Shown one piece after another: positions 26,274 through 34,719 of a stretch of DNA of 64,000 nucleotides; the stretch's first letter is position 1, and the number at the start of each line of letters is the position of its first letter. The notes beneath the pieces were generated by a model that worked only from the letters and a program-made list of their open reading frames with translations, did not search any database and was not told where the DNA came from. This DNA comes from Marivirga sericea (lineage in GTDB: Bacteria > Bacteroidota > Bacteroidia > Cytophagales > Cyclobacteriaceae). The DNA lies in NCBI RefSeq assembly GCF_900177665.1, contig NZ_FXAW01000004.1, forward strand, positions 310,001-374,000. Direction: 5' to 3'. The translations under genes and the position numbers were made by a program.

Positions 26274-28004
26274 TTACCTAACCCACTCCTTCACATCATC
26301 AGGAGTTACGCTAGGAATATCCAGTTTCATTTTCTTTTTCAAACCTGAAATCTGGTGATGCAATTTAGTATGCTTAGTTTCTTTCAATTCTTCTACTGTC
26401 ATGATTCCTGCTTCCATTACAACTGGAGCCCATTCTTTAGGAACTCCTGCTTTAACAAAATCAGCCTCTGTTGCTACTTTAGCTTTTTTCTCAGGTTTCA
26501 TTTGTGGAAAGAATAAAACATCTTGAATGGAATTGCTATTCGTCATGATCATACTCAAGCGGTCAATTCCGATTCCAAGACCTGCTGTGGGTGGCATTCC
26601 ATATTCCAAGGCCCGTAAGAAATCTTCATCCAACATCATCGCCTCATCATCCCCTCTTTTACCCAACTCCAATTGCTCTTCAAATCGTTGACGTTGGTCA
26701 ATAGGGTCATTCAGCTCAGAGAAAGCATTACAAATTTCTTTTCCGTTACAAATTGCCTCAAAACGCTCTACTAAACCTTCTTTGGTAGCGTGCTTTTTAG
26801 CAAGTGGGGACATTTCAATCGGATAATCAGTTATAAAAGTTGGCTGAATCAATTGTGCCTCACATTTCTCACCAAATATCTCATCGATCAACTTTCCTTT
26901 ACCCATGGATTCATCTACAGGCACATGCAATTTCTCAGCAGTCTTCCTGAGCTCCTCCTCATTCATTTCAGAAATATCAATACTTGTAAAATGCTCAATA
27001 GCTTCATACATGGTATAGCGTTTCCAAGGTCTTTGGAAATTAATAATATTTTCCCCCACTTTTACTTCCGTGGTACCGTGAATGTCCATGGCAACTTTTT
27101 CCACCATCTCCTCCACCAAATTCATCATCCATTCATAGTCTTTATAAGCTACATAGAGCTCTACCTGGGTAAATTCAGGATTGTGGAATCTTGACATTCC
27201 TTCATTTCTAAAATCTTTAGCAAACTCAAAAACACCATCGTAACCACCTACAATTAACCTCTTCAAGTATAACTCATTCGCAATTCTTAGATATAAGGTC
27301 ATATCTAAAGTATTATGATGCGTTTTGAACGGACGAGCTGCCGCTCCTCCATAGAGTGGTTGTAAAATTGGTGTCTCTACCTCCAAATAACCCTTGTCAC
27401 CTAAGAATAAACGCATAGAATTTACCAATTGCGATCTTTTCCTGAAAGTCTCACGCACTTCAGGATTTACAATCATATCCACATAGCGCTGCCTGTAACG
27501 TTGCTCAGAATCAGTAAAAGCATCATGCTTTTTCACATTCCCTTGTTCATCGGTAGTTTCTTTTGTGATAGGTAGTGGCCTCAGAGATTTCGTCAATACA
27601 ATTAGTTCTTTTACATGAATAGAAATCTCTCCTACTTGTGTGGTAAAAACATATCCTTTAATCCCTACAATATCACCGATATCTAGTAACTTCTTAAAAA
27701 CAGTATTGTAAAGCGTTTTATCTTCCTCAGGGCATATTTCATCCCTGTTGAGATAAAGTTGAATCCTACCTGTACTATCTTGAATTTCAGCAAAAGAAGC
27801 TTTTCCCATTATCCTTTTGCTCATCAAGCGACCAGCTATGCTGATATTCTTATAATTAAGCTTATCTAGCTCATAATTCTTTTTGATATCAGCTGCATTT
27901 GCATTCACATCAAAGGTTTCTGCGGGATAAGGATTAATCCCCAGTTTCGTTAATTCTTCCCTACCTTTTCTTCTTTCTATTTCTTGTTCGCTTAAATGCA
28001 TCAT
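26274..28004 (-). CDS. lysS: Lysyl-tRNA synthetase, class II
   Basis: A 576-residue cytoplasmic enzyme that charges tRNA-Lys with lysine using ATP. Residues 1-150 hold the OB-fold anticodon-binding domain. The catalytic core carries motif 2 ([18 protein letters not shown]) and motif 3 ([14 protein letters not shown]). About 70 residues follow motif 3 ([22 protein letters not shown] onward), a tail typical of Bacteroidota LysS and absent from E. coli LysS. Two consecutive ATG codons open the gene; 28004 is taken as start. Confidence 0.95.
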   Translation of the reverse strand: MMHLSEQEIERRKGREELTKLGINPYPAETFDVNANAADIKKNYELDKLNYKNISIAGRLMSKRIMGKASFAEIQDSTGRIQLYLNRDEICPEEDKTLYNTVFKKLLDIGDIVGIKGYVFTTQVGEISIHVKELIVLTKSLRPLPITKETTDEQGNVKKHDAFTDSEQRYRQRYVDMIVNPEVRETFRKRSQLVNSMRLFLGDKGYLEVETPILQPLYGGAAARPFKTHHNTLDMTLYLRIANELYLKRLIVGGYDGVFEFAKDFRNEGMSRFHNPEFTQVELYVAYKDYEWMMNLVEEMVEKVAMDIHGTTEVKVGENIINFQRPWKRYTMYEAIEHFTSIDISEMNEEELRKTAEKLHVPVDESMGKGKLIDEIFGEKCEAQLIQPTFITDYPIEMSPLAKKHATKEGLVERFEAICNGKEICNAFSELNDPIDQRQRFEEQLELGKRGDDEAMMLDEDFLRALEYGMPPTAGLGIGIDRLSMIMTNSNSIQDVLFFPQMKPEKKAKVATEADFVKAGVPKEWAPVVMEAGIMTVEELKETKHTKLHHQISGLKKKMKLDIPSVTPDDVKEWVR

Positions 28005-28089
28005 GGTATTAACTCAATATATTTTGGAATCGCGTATCTACTATTTTAATCTGCAAAGATAAGGGAAAGTATGATAATTTTTATGTAGA

Positions 28090-28119
28090 GATGCTAGATT
28101 CTAGAGCCTAGATGCTAGA
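28090..28119. repeat. Short direct repeat GATGCTAGA
   Basis: GATGCTAGA occurs at 28090-28098 and 28111-28119, separated by TTCTAGAGCCTA, which also echoes CTAGA. It lies between the lysS start and the proline dehydrogenase stop. Confidence 0.4.
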
Positions 28120-28258
28120 CAAAAATTCTAATCTAACAATATATTAGAACAAGTAGTCTATTTATACCAAAAACTGCCCATTAAGGGCATTCTAATCAAT
28201 TATGCTCTTAGCTTCGGTACTGGCTTAGTTGTTATTACCCTAAATACATCTTCCTACT

Positions 28259-29452
28259 TTAACTTTTTCTCCTCTCCTCTTTTCTCCTTTGCAGTTCCTC
28301 TTTTATTAGAGAAAACTCTCTACTACTTTGTCCAGCTACTGCAGTATTTTCTTCAGCTCTTCTGAATAGATACGGCATTACTGCTTTCACAGGACCGTAA
28401 GGCACATATTTAGCAACATTATAGCCTTTGTGCGCTAAGTTAAAAGATATATTATCGCTCATTCCGTACAATTGCGCAAAGGAAACTCTTTCGTCTTCTG
28501 GCTTTATACCATGTTTATCCATCATATACGATAAAAAATAGTTGCTATACTGATTATGCGTACCGTTGAAAACATAAAAATCCTCTAGGTTTTCCACACA
28601 GTACTCCAAAGCAGAATTATAATCTATATCCGTTCTCTCCTTAGAACTTTGTATTGGGTTAGGATAACCCATTTCCTCTGCTCTATCTGCCTCTTTCTCC
28701 ATATATGCACCCCTCACTAGTTTTGCCCCAATAAAATATCCCTTTTCCTTGGCTCTTTTATGCGCCTTTTTAAGGTTTTCAAACATATCTGCACGATACA
28801 TCTGGTAAGTATTGTAAATGATAGCGGTTTTTTTGTTGTATTTTTCCATCATTTGGTAAACGACTTCATCAATCGGATCTTGTAACCAGCTCTCTTCGGC
28901 ATCGATTAAAATCCGAACATTTTTATCATAAGCTGCTTTACATATTTTCTCAAATCTTTCAGTATTCCTTTTATGAATAGCCTCTTCTTTTTCAGTCAAT
29001 TTCTGTCCTGCTTGGATTTTTGTAAAGATTTTCCCAAGAGCAATTCCTGAGGGCTTAAATACACAAAAAGGTATATTATCATCATCTGCCGCACGATCAA
29101 TGGTTCTTAAGATTTCATTCATCGTTTTATCAAACCCTTTCTCAGTTTTTGCTCCTTCAACAGAATAATCTAAAATACTTCCAATCCCATGCGAAGCTAA
29201 TTCATCAATTGTTCCTTGGCTGTCTTTGATAGTTACGCCACCGCAAAACTGGTCGTAAACCGTCCAGTAAATTATCTTGCTTATTGGTAGATGTAAAGCA
29301 AATCCTAACTTCACAAAAAATTTACCAATCGCTACTAACCATCCCTTTCCCATTAAAGTGAAGAGCCAATACGCTTTTCTTAATTGTCGATCCGACTTAC
29401 TGGTAAATGCAATGGATACATCATCAAATATTGGGTTTGTTGTTACTTCCAT
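28259..29452 (-). CDS. Proline dehydrogenase (PutA-type catalytic domain)
   Basis: A 397-residue FAD enzyme that oxidises proline to pyrroline-5-carboxylate. The barrel motifs are visible: RILIDAEESWLQDPID, GAKLVRGAYMEKE and NGTHNQYSNYF, with a C-terminal PYLFRRAEENTAVAGQSSRE segment typical of the family. It is monofunctional; no P5C dehydrogenase domain is attached. It sits alone, divergent from the shikimate genes with a 90-base gap. Confidence 0.9.
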   Translation of the reverse strand: MEVTTNPIFDDVSIAFTSKSDRQLRKAYWLFTLMGKGWLVAIGKFFVKLGFALHLPISKIIYWTVYDQFCGGVTIKDSQGTIDELASHGIGSILDYSVEGAKTEKGFDKTMNEILRTIDRAADDDNIPFCVFKPSGIALGKIFTKIQAGQKLTEKEEAIHKRNTERFEKICKAAYDKNVRILIDAEESWLQDPIDEVVYQMMEKYNKKTAIIYNTYQMYRADMFENLKKAHKRAKEKGYFIGAKLVRGAYMEKEADRAEEMGYPNPIQSSKERTDIDYNSALEYCVENLEDFYVFNGTHNQYSNYFLSYMMDKHGIKPEDERVSFAQLYGMSDNISFNLAHKGYNVAKYVPYGPVKAVMPYLFRRAEENTAVAGQSSREFSLIKEELQRRKEERRKS

Positions 29453-29542
29453 AAAATTATTTTAAGTCCGTAAATATAAGGAAAACGATGTCACGTGCAT
29501 TTTGTTAAATTCATTAAATTGCATCTTTTTACAAAAATTTTC

Positions 29543-30613
29543 ATGAAGATTAAAAATTGGTATTCAGACGGTAAACCTTGGATCATAGCCGGTCCTTGCA
29601 GTGCAGAAACGGAAGAACAGTTGCTAGCAACCGTTGATGGATTGGTTAAAACAGGTATAACCACGATTAGAGCAGGAGTTTGGAAGCCAAGAACCCGTCC
29701 TAACAGCTTTGAAGGAGTAGGGAAAATTGCATTTCCATGGATTAAAAAAGCTAAAGCCCTTCATCCAACTATTCAATTTGCAATTGAAGTCGCTTCAGCG
29801 GAGCATGTGGAATTAGCATTGAAAAATGATATCGATATTTTATGGGTGGGTGCTAGAACCACAGTAAACCCCTTTAATGTTCAAGAAATAGCTGAAGCTG
29901 TTAGAGGGTTAAAGAATACACCAGTTTTAGTGAAAAACCCTATCAATCCTGATTTGGCACTGTGGATTGGAGCATTGGAGAGATTTGATGCAGTAGGAAT
30001 CGATAAAATCGGGGCCATCCATAGAGGATTTTCTACTTATCAAGAAAGTATTTATAGAAATATTCCATTATGGCAGATTCCAATTGAATTAAAATCGCGT
30101 TATCCTGAGTTACTTTTGATTAACGACCCAAGCCATATCGCTGGTAAAAGAAATCTCCTTTTTGAGATCGCTCAAAAAGCAATGGATTTACAATATGACG
30201 GATTAATTATTGAATCTCATCGTAATCCTGACGAAGCCTGGAGTGATGCGGCACAGCAGTTGACTCCCGATGCCTTGCAGGAAATGCTGAGCCGAATTAA
30301 GATCAGGGAAAAAAGCTTCCCAAATAGAGATTTTAAGAATGAATTAGAAGGAATAAGGGATCAGATTGATGAAACTGATAAAGAACTATTGGAAGTATTA
30401 TCAAGAAGATTAGAATTAGTGAAAAAAGTAGGTCACTATAAAAGAGATAAAAATGTTGCGATATTTCAGCTGGAGCGTTGGAATAAAATAATAGAAAACC
30501 GTCCTTTATGGGGAAATAAGCTTAATTTAAACACTGATTTTGTAAAAACCATTTATCAGAGTATTCATGATGAATCTATTCGGATTCAAACAGATATTTA
30601 TAATGAACAATAA
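29543..30613 (+). CDS. DAHP synthase fused to chorismate mutase, copy 1
   Basis: A 356-residue bifunctional enzyme. Residues 1-260 are a type I-beta DAHP synthase (GPCSAETEEQ, AGVWKPRTRPNSFEG, INDPSHIAGK) that condenses PEP and erythrose-4-phosphate. Residues 270-356 are an AroQ chorismate mutase (RDQIDETDKELLEVLSRR). I start at ATG 29543 because the fold begins there. It overlaps the next gene by 11 bases. A second copy lies at 33616. Unlike that copy, it has no leader peptide or attenuator upstream. Confidence 0.9.
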   Translation: MKIKNWYSDGKPWIIAGPCSAETEEQLLATVDGLVKTGITTIRAGVWKPRTRPNSFEGVGKIAFPWIKKAKALHPTIQFAIEVASAEHVELALKNDIDILWVGARTTVNPFNVQEIAEAVRGLKNTPVLVKNPINPDLALWIGALERFDAVGIDKIGAIHRGFSTYQESIYRNIPLWQIPIELKSRYPELLLINDPSHIAGKRNLLFEIAQKAMDLQYDGLIIESHRNPDEAWSDAAQQLTPDALQEMLSRIKIREKSFPNRDFKNELEGIRDQIDETDKELLEVLSRRLELVKKVGHYKRDKNVAIFQLERWNKIIENRPLWGNKLNLNTDFVKTIYQSIHDESIRIQTDIYNEQ

Positions 30614-31145
30614 AAAGAAAATTTATACACTTGGCCCCAGGGGATCTTTCCACCACTTGTCATGCGTTGAATACTTAGGTGGACAAAACGAAATAGAATT
30701 CTGCGAAAGCTTTGGCGGAATCTTTGAAGCCGTAAGAGCTGGTCATTTGGGTTGGATAGCCTTATATAATAGTTTAGCAGGGATAGTTGAAAATCATGAA
30801 AATGAGATCAATAAGAACTTTACTTTGTTGGATGAAATGGATTATGAGGTGAAATTATGTATTTGTGCTGCTCCTCAGACAAACTTGAAAGCTATAACAA
30901 AGCTCTATTCGCACGAAAAAGCATTAGGGGAAAGCAAGCGATTTATAACTGAAAAATTAGCAAAAGCCGAATTAATCAAATGCCCAAGTACCTCACATGC
31001 CGCACAGCAAGTAGCGAATGAAAACAATAAAAATTCAGGGGCTATTTGCCATGCAGAAACTGCTAAATTTTATGGACTGGAAATCATTGCTAACATCCCA
31101 AATAAGCGCAAAAATGAGACTAGTTTTGGGTTGTTTGCGGGTTAA
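30603..31145 (+). CDS. Prephenate dehydratase-like protein without ACT domain
   Basis: A 180-residue protein related to the prephenate dehydratase domain that makes phenylpyruvate. GPRGSFHHLSC resembles the N-terminal motif GPxGSF, and STSHAAQQVAN and AETAKFYGLEI match later conserved blocks. Two catalytic-region motifs have changed: the usual ENS reads YNS, and the NxTRF threonine-arginine-phenylalanine motif reads NETSF. The C-terminal ACT regulatory domain is absent. It is coupled to DAHP synthase-chorismate mutase copy 1, so an aromatic role is likely, but activity is doubtful. Confidence 0.75.
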   Translation: MNNKKKIYTLGPRGSFHHLSCVEYLGGQNEIEFCESFGGIFEAVRAGHLGWIALYNSLAGIVENHENEINKNFTLLDEMDYEVKLCICAAPQTNLKAITKLYSHEKALGESKRFITEKLAKAELIKCPSTSHAAQQVANENNKNSGAICHAETAKFYGLEIIANIPNKRKNETSFGLFAG

Positions 31146-31171
31146 AAAATTGATTATGAATACATTAGAGA

Positions 31172-31504
31172 CTAATTTGAAATAAAATCTGTATTCATCC
31201 TTCTTTGATATAAATTTTTACCTACTCTATTTATATGGTCAAGAAGTTCTGGATTATGAATTTTATGATATATTGATACATCAAATTTGTATGGAAGCAT
31301 TATATCATCTAAATCGAACTCAATTTGATTTAATAGACTTAAGTCAATATCATCACCAATTAAAGAAATATCGATGTCTGAGGCTGGTCTATAATTACCC
31401 ATAGCTCTTGAGCCATAAATCAGTGCTTCTTCAATTTGAGGGTAATTTGAAAAAACAGACCTTATGTTAAAAATATCATCTTTTGTTAAACCTGAATTTT
31501 CCAT
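31172..31504 (-). CDS. mntA: MntA-type nucleotidyltransferase antitoxin
   Basis: A 110-residue minimal nucleotidyltransferase. The GSRAMGNYRPASDIDISL motif carries the GS and DxD residues needed for metal and nucleotide binding. In characterised HepT/MntA pairs this protein adds AMP groups to the toxin near its active site and silences it. The gene starts directly after the HEPN gene (1-base spacing), the normal arrangement of the pair. Confidence 0.88.
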   Translation of the reverse strand: MENSGLTKDDIFNIRSVFSNYPQIEEALIYGSRAMGNYRPASDIDISLIGDDIDLSLLNQIEFDLDDIMLPYKFDVSIYHKIHNPELLDHINRVGKNLYQRRMNTDFISN

Positions 31505-31981
31505 TTAAAACATTTTTCCTTGTTCCCCACTTCTTTTAGATTCCATATTTTTTTGGAATTCCAAAAATGCTGGATAATAATCATTTAATATCCTTTGATA
31601 AATTTCATCGGCAATATCTTCATCATAGGTATGTGAAGTTTTATTTCGGCTACCAATCATATCCATCCAAATTTTACCATCTGAAACAAGATTCAACTGA
31701 AATGCCTCTCTAGTAGCATCTCTACTCCCACCAACTTCAAAGTTCCCTTGATATTTGGCATAATCCTTCATTACATTCCAAGCTAATTCATGGGTATATT
31801 CAAAACGTTGAATTAAGCCTTCTTTTATCATTTCATCCAAAACATCATTCAAATCATTTTCATCAAGCGATTCTTCTTTATCCAAAACATTTTGTTTGAT
31901 ATATTGGATGGCTTTCGTAAGCTTTTTTAACGCTTTCACATAATTTGAAAATCGCTGCTCCCATCTGATATCTTGTTCCAT
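31505..31981 (-). CDS. hepT: HEPN-domain HepT-type toxin (HI0074 family)
   Basis: A 158-residue helical protein. The HEPN RNase signature is present as GSRNKTSHTYDED (RX4HxY). In this family the Arg and His form the RNase site and the Tyr is the AMPylation target. N-terminal ATG 31981 is preferred over the TTG at 31996. It forms a two-gene unit with the nucleotidyltransferase. HepT/MntA systems act in plasmid maintenance or phage defence. Confidence 0.85.
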   Translation of the reverse strand: MEQDIRWEQRFSNYVKALKKLTKAIQYIKQNVLDKEESLDENDLNDVLDEMIKEGLIQRFEYTHELAWNVMKDYAKYQGNFEVGGSRDATREAFQLNLVSDGKIWMDMIGSRNKTSHTYDEDIADEIYQRILNDYYPAFLEFQKNMESKRSGEQGKMF

Positions 31982-32108
31982 ATTATTTAAGATCAATATT
32001 AGACGAATTTTGAGTATAACAATGAAATGTAAAGTTTAATTGTTATAAAATAAAATTACAACCTAAATCAAAGTAATAATAATGACTTCCTAAATAATAT
32101 GACATTAC

Positions 32109-32501
32109 CTACTTATTCGAATGAAAAGCAATCCTATTTCCCTCTGTGTCCATACATATACTACAAAAACCGTGTTCACCAATTGGCTCTTTTTGTTGAA
32201 TCACTTTACCACCAGCACTTTCCGTTCTTGATACTTCTATTCCACAATCTTCACTAGTAAAATAGACTAATGTACCGCCGGCTCCCGCTTTCATCTCCTT
32301 AGTTTTACATAGTGCTCCGCTAATATTACCACCATCTTCCGCCCAGGGAAAGCTAAGCATTTCTAAATCACCAAAACCTCCCGGTGTTTGCATCGGTATC
32401 ATTTCAATTTGTAATACTTCTTCGTAGAATTTTTGAGCTCTGCTCATATCTTCCACGTAAATCTCTACCCAGGTGAAGGGGTTCCTTGTATTTGTTGCCA
32501 T
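32109..32501 (-). CDS. VOC-family (glyoxalase/bleomycin-resistance-like) protein
   Basis: A 130-residue protein with paired beta-alpha-beta-beta-beta modules: FTWVEIYVEDMSRAQKFYEEVL opens the first and GTLVYFTSEDCGIEVSRTESAGG the second. The closing IGEHGFCSICMDTEGNRIAFHS is typical of YdcF/PhnB-like VOC proteins. Metal ligands (Glu and His) are plausible, but the substrate cannot be predicted. Confidence 0.85.
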   Translation of the reverse strand: MATNTRNPFTWVEIYVEDMSRAQKFYEEVLQIEMIPMQTPGGFGDLEMLSFPWAEDGGNISGALCKTKEMKAGAGGTLVYFTSEDCGIEVSRTESAGGKVIQQKEPIGEHGFCSICMDTEGNRIAFHSNK

Positions 32502-32563
32502 GCTTTAAAATTTAAGTCTCGTTTAGCGTTTGTTTTAGTATAAAAGTGAGTGTAAATTCATAA

Positions 32564-33103
32564 TCAAGACTCCAAAATCTTCTTCAATTTCAGCAACCCA
32601 TATTCAAAATCGGCTCCTAACATGGCATCGAAATCCATCGCTAGTAACATTAGATTCATCGGGTAATCCATTTCGCCTTTAAAGCCCCATATCACTTTTG
32701 TCTTACTCTCGCCAACAGATTCAAGTTCTATATAAGCTTTTTCAGAAGATTCGAAGGGTTCGAAAAACCTCAAAGCATAATCAATCCTTTTGCCTTCTTC
32801 AATATTTAATATTTCTTGTTCTCCCACTCCCACTTCACTACTATCACTGGCCCAAGTAGAAATAAATCCAACAGTGGCATCTACCCCTATGTATTCTTTC
32901 TTCATGTAAGGATCCATTGAACTCCATTTACTGAAATTATCTTGATTCTTTAAATACTTAACATATTCAAAGACCTCAGTTCTGGACTTTTCTATTACTA
33001 TCGTTCGTTCTGCGGAATACTTTCTTTCGGTAAATGCGGCCACTATTAAGGCCAAGGCAATGATTCCTAAAAGAGCGAATCCAATGATTTTTAAAAGTTT
33101 CAT
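32564..33103 (-). CDS. SRPBCC-family (START/polyketide cyclase-like) protein
   Basis: A 179-residue protein with an N-terminal hydrophobic helix (residues 5-25), which probably anchors it to the membrane. An SRPBCC fold follows: AERTIVIEKSRTEVFEYVKYL, NFSKWSSMDPYMK, RIDYALRFFEPFESSEKAYIELE and GESKTKVIWGFKGEM. Proteins of this layout bind hydrophobic ligands, but their roles in Bacteroidota are unknown. The gene is oriented away from the aromatic operon. Confidence 0.8.
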   Translation of the reverse strand: MKLLKIIGFALLGIIALALIVAAFTERKYSAERTIVIEKSRTEVFEYVKYLKNQDNFSKWSSMDPYMKKEYIGVDATVGFISTWASDSSEVGVGEQEILNIEEGKRIDYALRFFEPFESSEKAYIELESVGESKTKVIWGFKGEMDYPMNLMLLAMDFDAMLGADFEYGLLKLKKILES

Positions 33104-33351
33104 AGTTCAATAGCTTAAAAAGTATCATCTAAAATAAGCATTTTACTTGAACAGTTGAATAAATCGAAGAGTATTATTGTCGAAAAATGAGTGAAGCAAA
33201 GACCTTAAAAGCTTAAAAAGCAGTTTTCTACTCACCTAAAGTACATTTATGCATTATATTCTGCCGAACGTAGTAAAACCAAATAATAAAAGCTAACGAA
33301 CGTTAGATAAACCAATTTTTACAATTTTTTAAAAATATTTTAGAATTTTAT

Positions 33352-33382
33352 TTTGTTTTACAAAATCCTCCGTCTACATTTG
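33352..33382 (+). promoter_or_regulatory. Predicted housekeeping promoter of the aroF2-aroB operon
   Basis: TTTG at 33352-33355 and TACATTTG at 33375-33382 fit the Bacteroidota -33/-7 consensus (TTTG, about 19-base spacer, TAnnTTTG). Transcription would begin close to 33387, that is, at or just before the leader-peptide ATG, so the leader may be translated from a nearly leaderless RNA. Confidence 0.5.
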
Positions 33383-33386
33383 GAAT

Positions 33387-33467
33387 ATGATACACGCACA
33401 AGGACGATTTTATTTTTACTTTTATTTTAGCCCGCTTAGGCGAGTCGGTCCTTGTTATGCTATGTAA
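33387..33467 (+). CDS. Aromatic leader peptide of an attenuator
   Basis: A 26-codon open frame (ATG to TAA). Residues 8-14 read FYFYFYF and Tyr occurs again at 24. A run of seven alternating Phe and Tyr codons is what a Phe/Tyr attenuator leader needs. The frame ends 24 bases before the terminator hairpin and lies 149 bases upstream of a DAHP synthase gene. Position, codon content and the alternative RNA folds (see the attenuator entry) make translation likely, although short frames alone prove nothing. Confidence 0.8.
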   Translation: MIHAQGRFYFYFYFSPLRRVGPCYAM

Positions 33468-33522
33468 TTACTAAACTAAATCATACTACAAGCCCGATTC
33501 GAAAGAGTCGGGCTTTTTTTTT
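33399..33522 (+). promoter_or_regulatory. Transcription attenuator controlled by Phe/Tyr
   Basis: Four segments can be read. Segment 1, CAAGGAC (33399-33405), pairs with GTCCTTG in segment 2 (33448-33454). Segment 2, CGAGTCGG (33441-33448) plus CTTGT (33451-33455), pairs with CCGATTCG and ACAAG in segment 3 (33488-33501). Segment 3, AGCCCGATTC (33491-33500), pairs with GAGTCGGGCT (33505-33514) around GAAA to form the terminator with nine T residues. A ribosome stalled on the Phe/Tyr codons (33408-33428) would cover segment 1 and free segment 2, allowing read-through when Phe or Tyr is scarce. Confidence 0.8.
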
Positions 33523-33615
33523 ACCCTCATTCGCCCTATTGAGCTTCGGATGGTAGAAAAGACATAGTTGAAGGAGAATAAATATCAATTGAATTAGAAT
33601 ATAAACAATAATATT

Positions 33616-34719
33616 ATGAATACTTTGAAAATGAAAGATTGGGGGCTAGGGCTCGGTAAGCATGTAGTAATCGCAGGACCTTGCTCAGTAGAAACAGAAA
33701 AGCAAATCGATGATCTGTGCAACAGCTTTGAACGTGAGCCACAAATAGGCATGTTCAGAGGTGGCGTATGGAAACCTAGAACACGCCCGGGCAACTTCGA
33801 AGGACTGGGCGAAGAAGCATTACCTTGGCTTCAAAAAGTGAAAAGCCGCTTACATATTCCTGTTTGCGTAGAAGTAGCCAATGCCAACCATGTAGAGTCT
33901 GCACTAAAGCACGATATTGATGTTCTTTGGATCGGTGCGAGAACCACAGTAAATCCTTTCTCAGTTCAAGAAATTGCAGATTCTTTAAGAGGTGTTGATA
34001 TACCTGTTATGGTTAAAAATCCTATTAATCCTGATTTGGCTCTTTGGGTTGGAGCATTAGAAAGAATGTACGATGTAGGTATTAATAAACTAGCCGCTAT
34101 TCATAGAGGTTTTGCAGATCCTTACGATAAAATTTACAGAAATAAGCCGAACTGGAATTTAGCTATGCAATTAAAGCTGGAATTACCTGAAATTGAAATT
34201 ATTAATGATCCGAGCCATATTTCGGGAAAATCAGAAATGGTACAAGCCGTTGCTCAAAGAGCCTTGAATTTCGGTATGGACGGATTAATGATAGAAACAC
34301 ATCCTAATCCGAAAGAAGCCTGGTCTGATGCCCGCCAACAGCTTAACCCCGAACAATTATTAACTTTATTGAAAGAAATTTCTTTCCGAGAGCGCATAGA
34401 CTTTGAAAATCAAATTCCTGAAAATTTGAAAGAAATGCGAGATTCAATCGATCATATTGATCAAAAACTAATAGATTTACTCTCTGATCGCTTTCATTTG
34501 ATTGACAAAGTTGGTGCTTATAAAAAAGCTCACGAATTATCAGTTTATCAAGGCGGAAGATGGAAGGATGTATTGGATAGCAGAATAAAGCTGGGAACTG
34601 AAAAAGACATGAGTGAGAAATTTATGAAAAGCATGTTGATAGCTATCCATGATGAATCCATAAAAAGACAAGAAAAGCAAATTGCCAATAAGGATGTTGA
34701 ACCTTTAACAATTATATGA
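33616..34719 (+). CDS. DAHP synthase fused to chorismate mutase, copy 2 (attenuated)
   Basis: A 367-residue bifunctional enzyme of the same design as copy 1. The DAHP synthase carries GPCSVETEKQ, GGVWKPRTRPGNFEG and INDPSHISGK; the chorismate mutase carries RDSIDHIDQKLIDLLSDR. It is the first gene downstream of the Phe/Tyr leader. Its stop overlaps the aroB start by 4 bases, so the two form one unit. This copy is probably the feedback-regulated entry enzyme of aromatic amino acid synthesis. Confidence 0.9.
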   Translation: MNTLKMKDWGLGLGKHVVIAGPCSVETEKQIDDLCNSFEREPQIGMFRGGVWKPRTRPGNFEGLGEEALPWLQKVKSRLHIPVCVEVANANHVESALKHDIDVLWIGARTTVNPFSVQEIADSLRGVDIPVMVKNPINPDLALWVGALERMYDVGINKLAAIHRGFADPYDKIYRNKPNWNLAMQLKLELPEIEIINDPSHISGKSEMVQAVAQRALNFGMDGLMIETHPNPKEAWSDARQQLNPEQLLTLLKEISFRERIDFENQIPENLKEMRDSIDHIDQKLIDLLSDRFHLIDKVGAYKKAHELSVYQGGRWKDVLDSRIKLGTEKDMSEKFMKSMLIAIHDESIKRQEKQIANKDVEPLTII

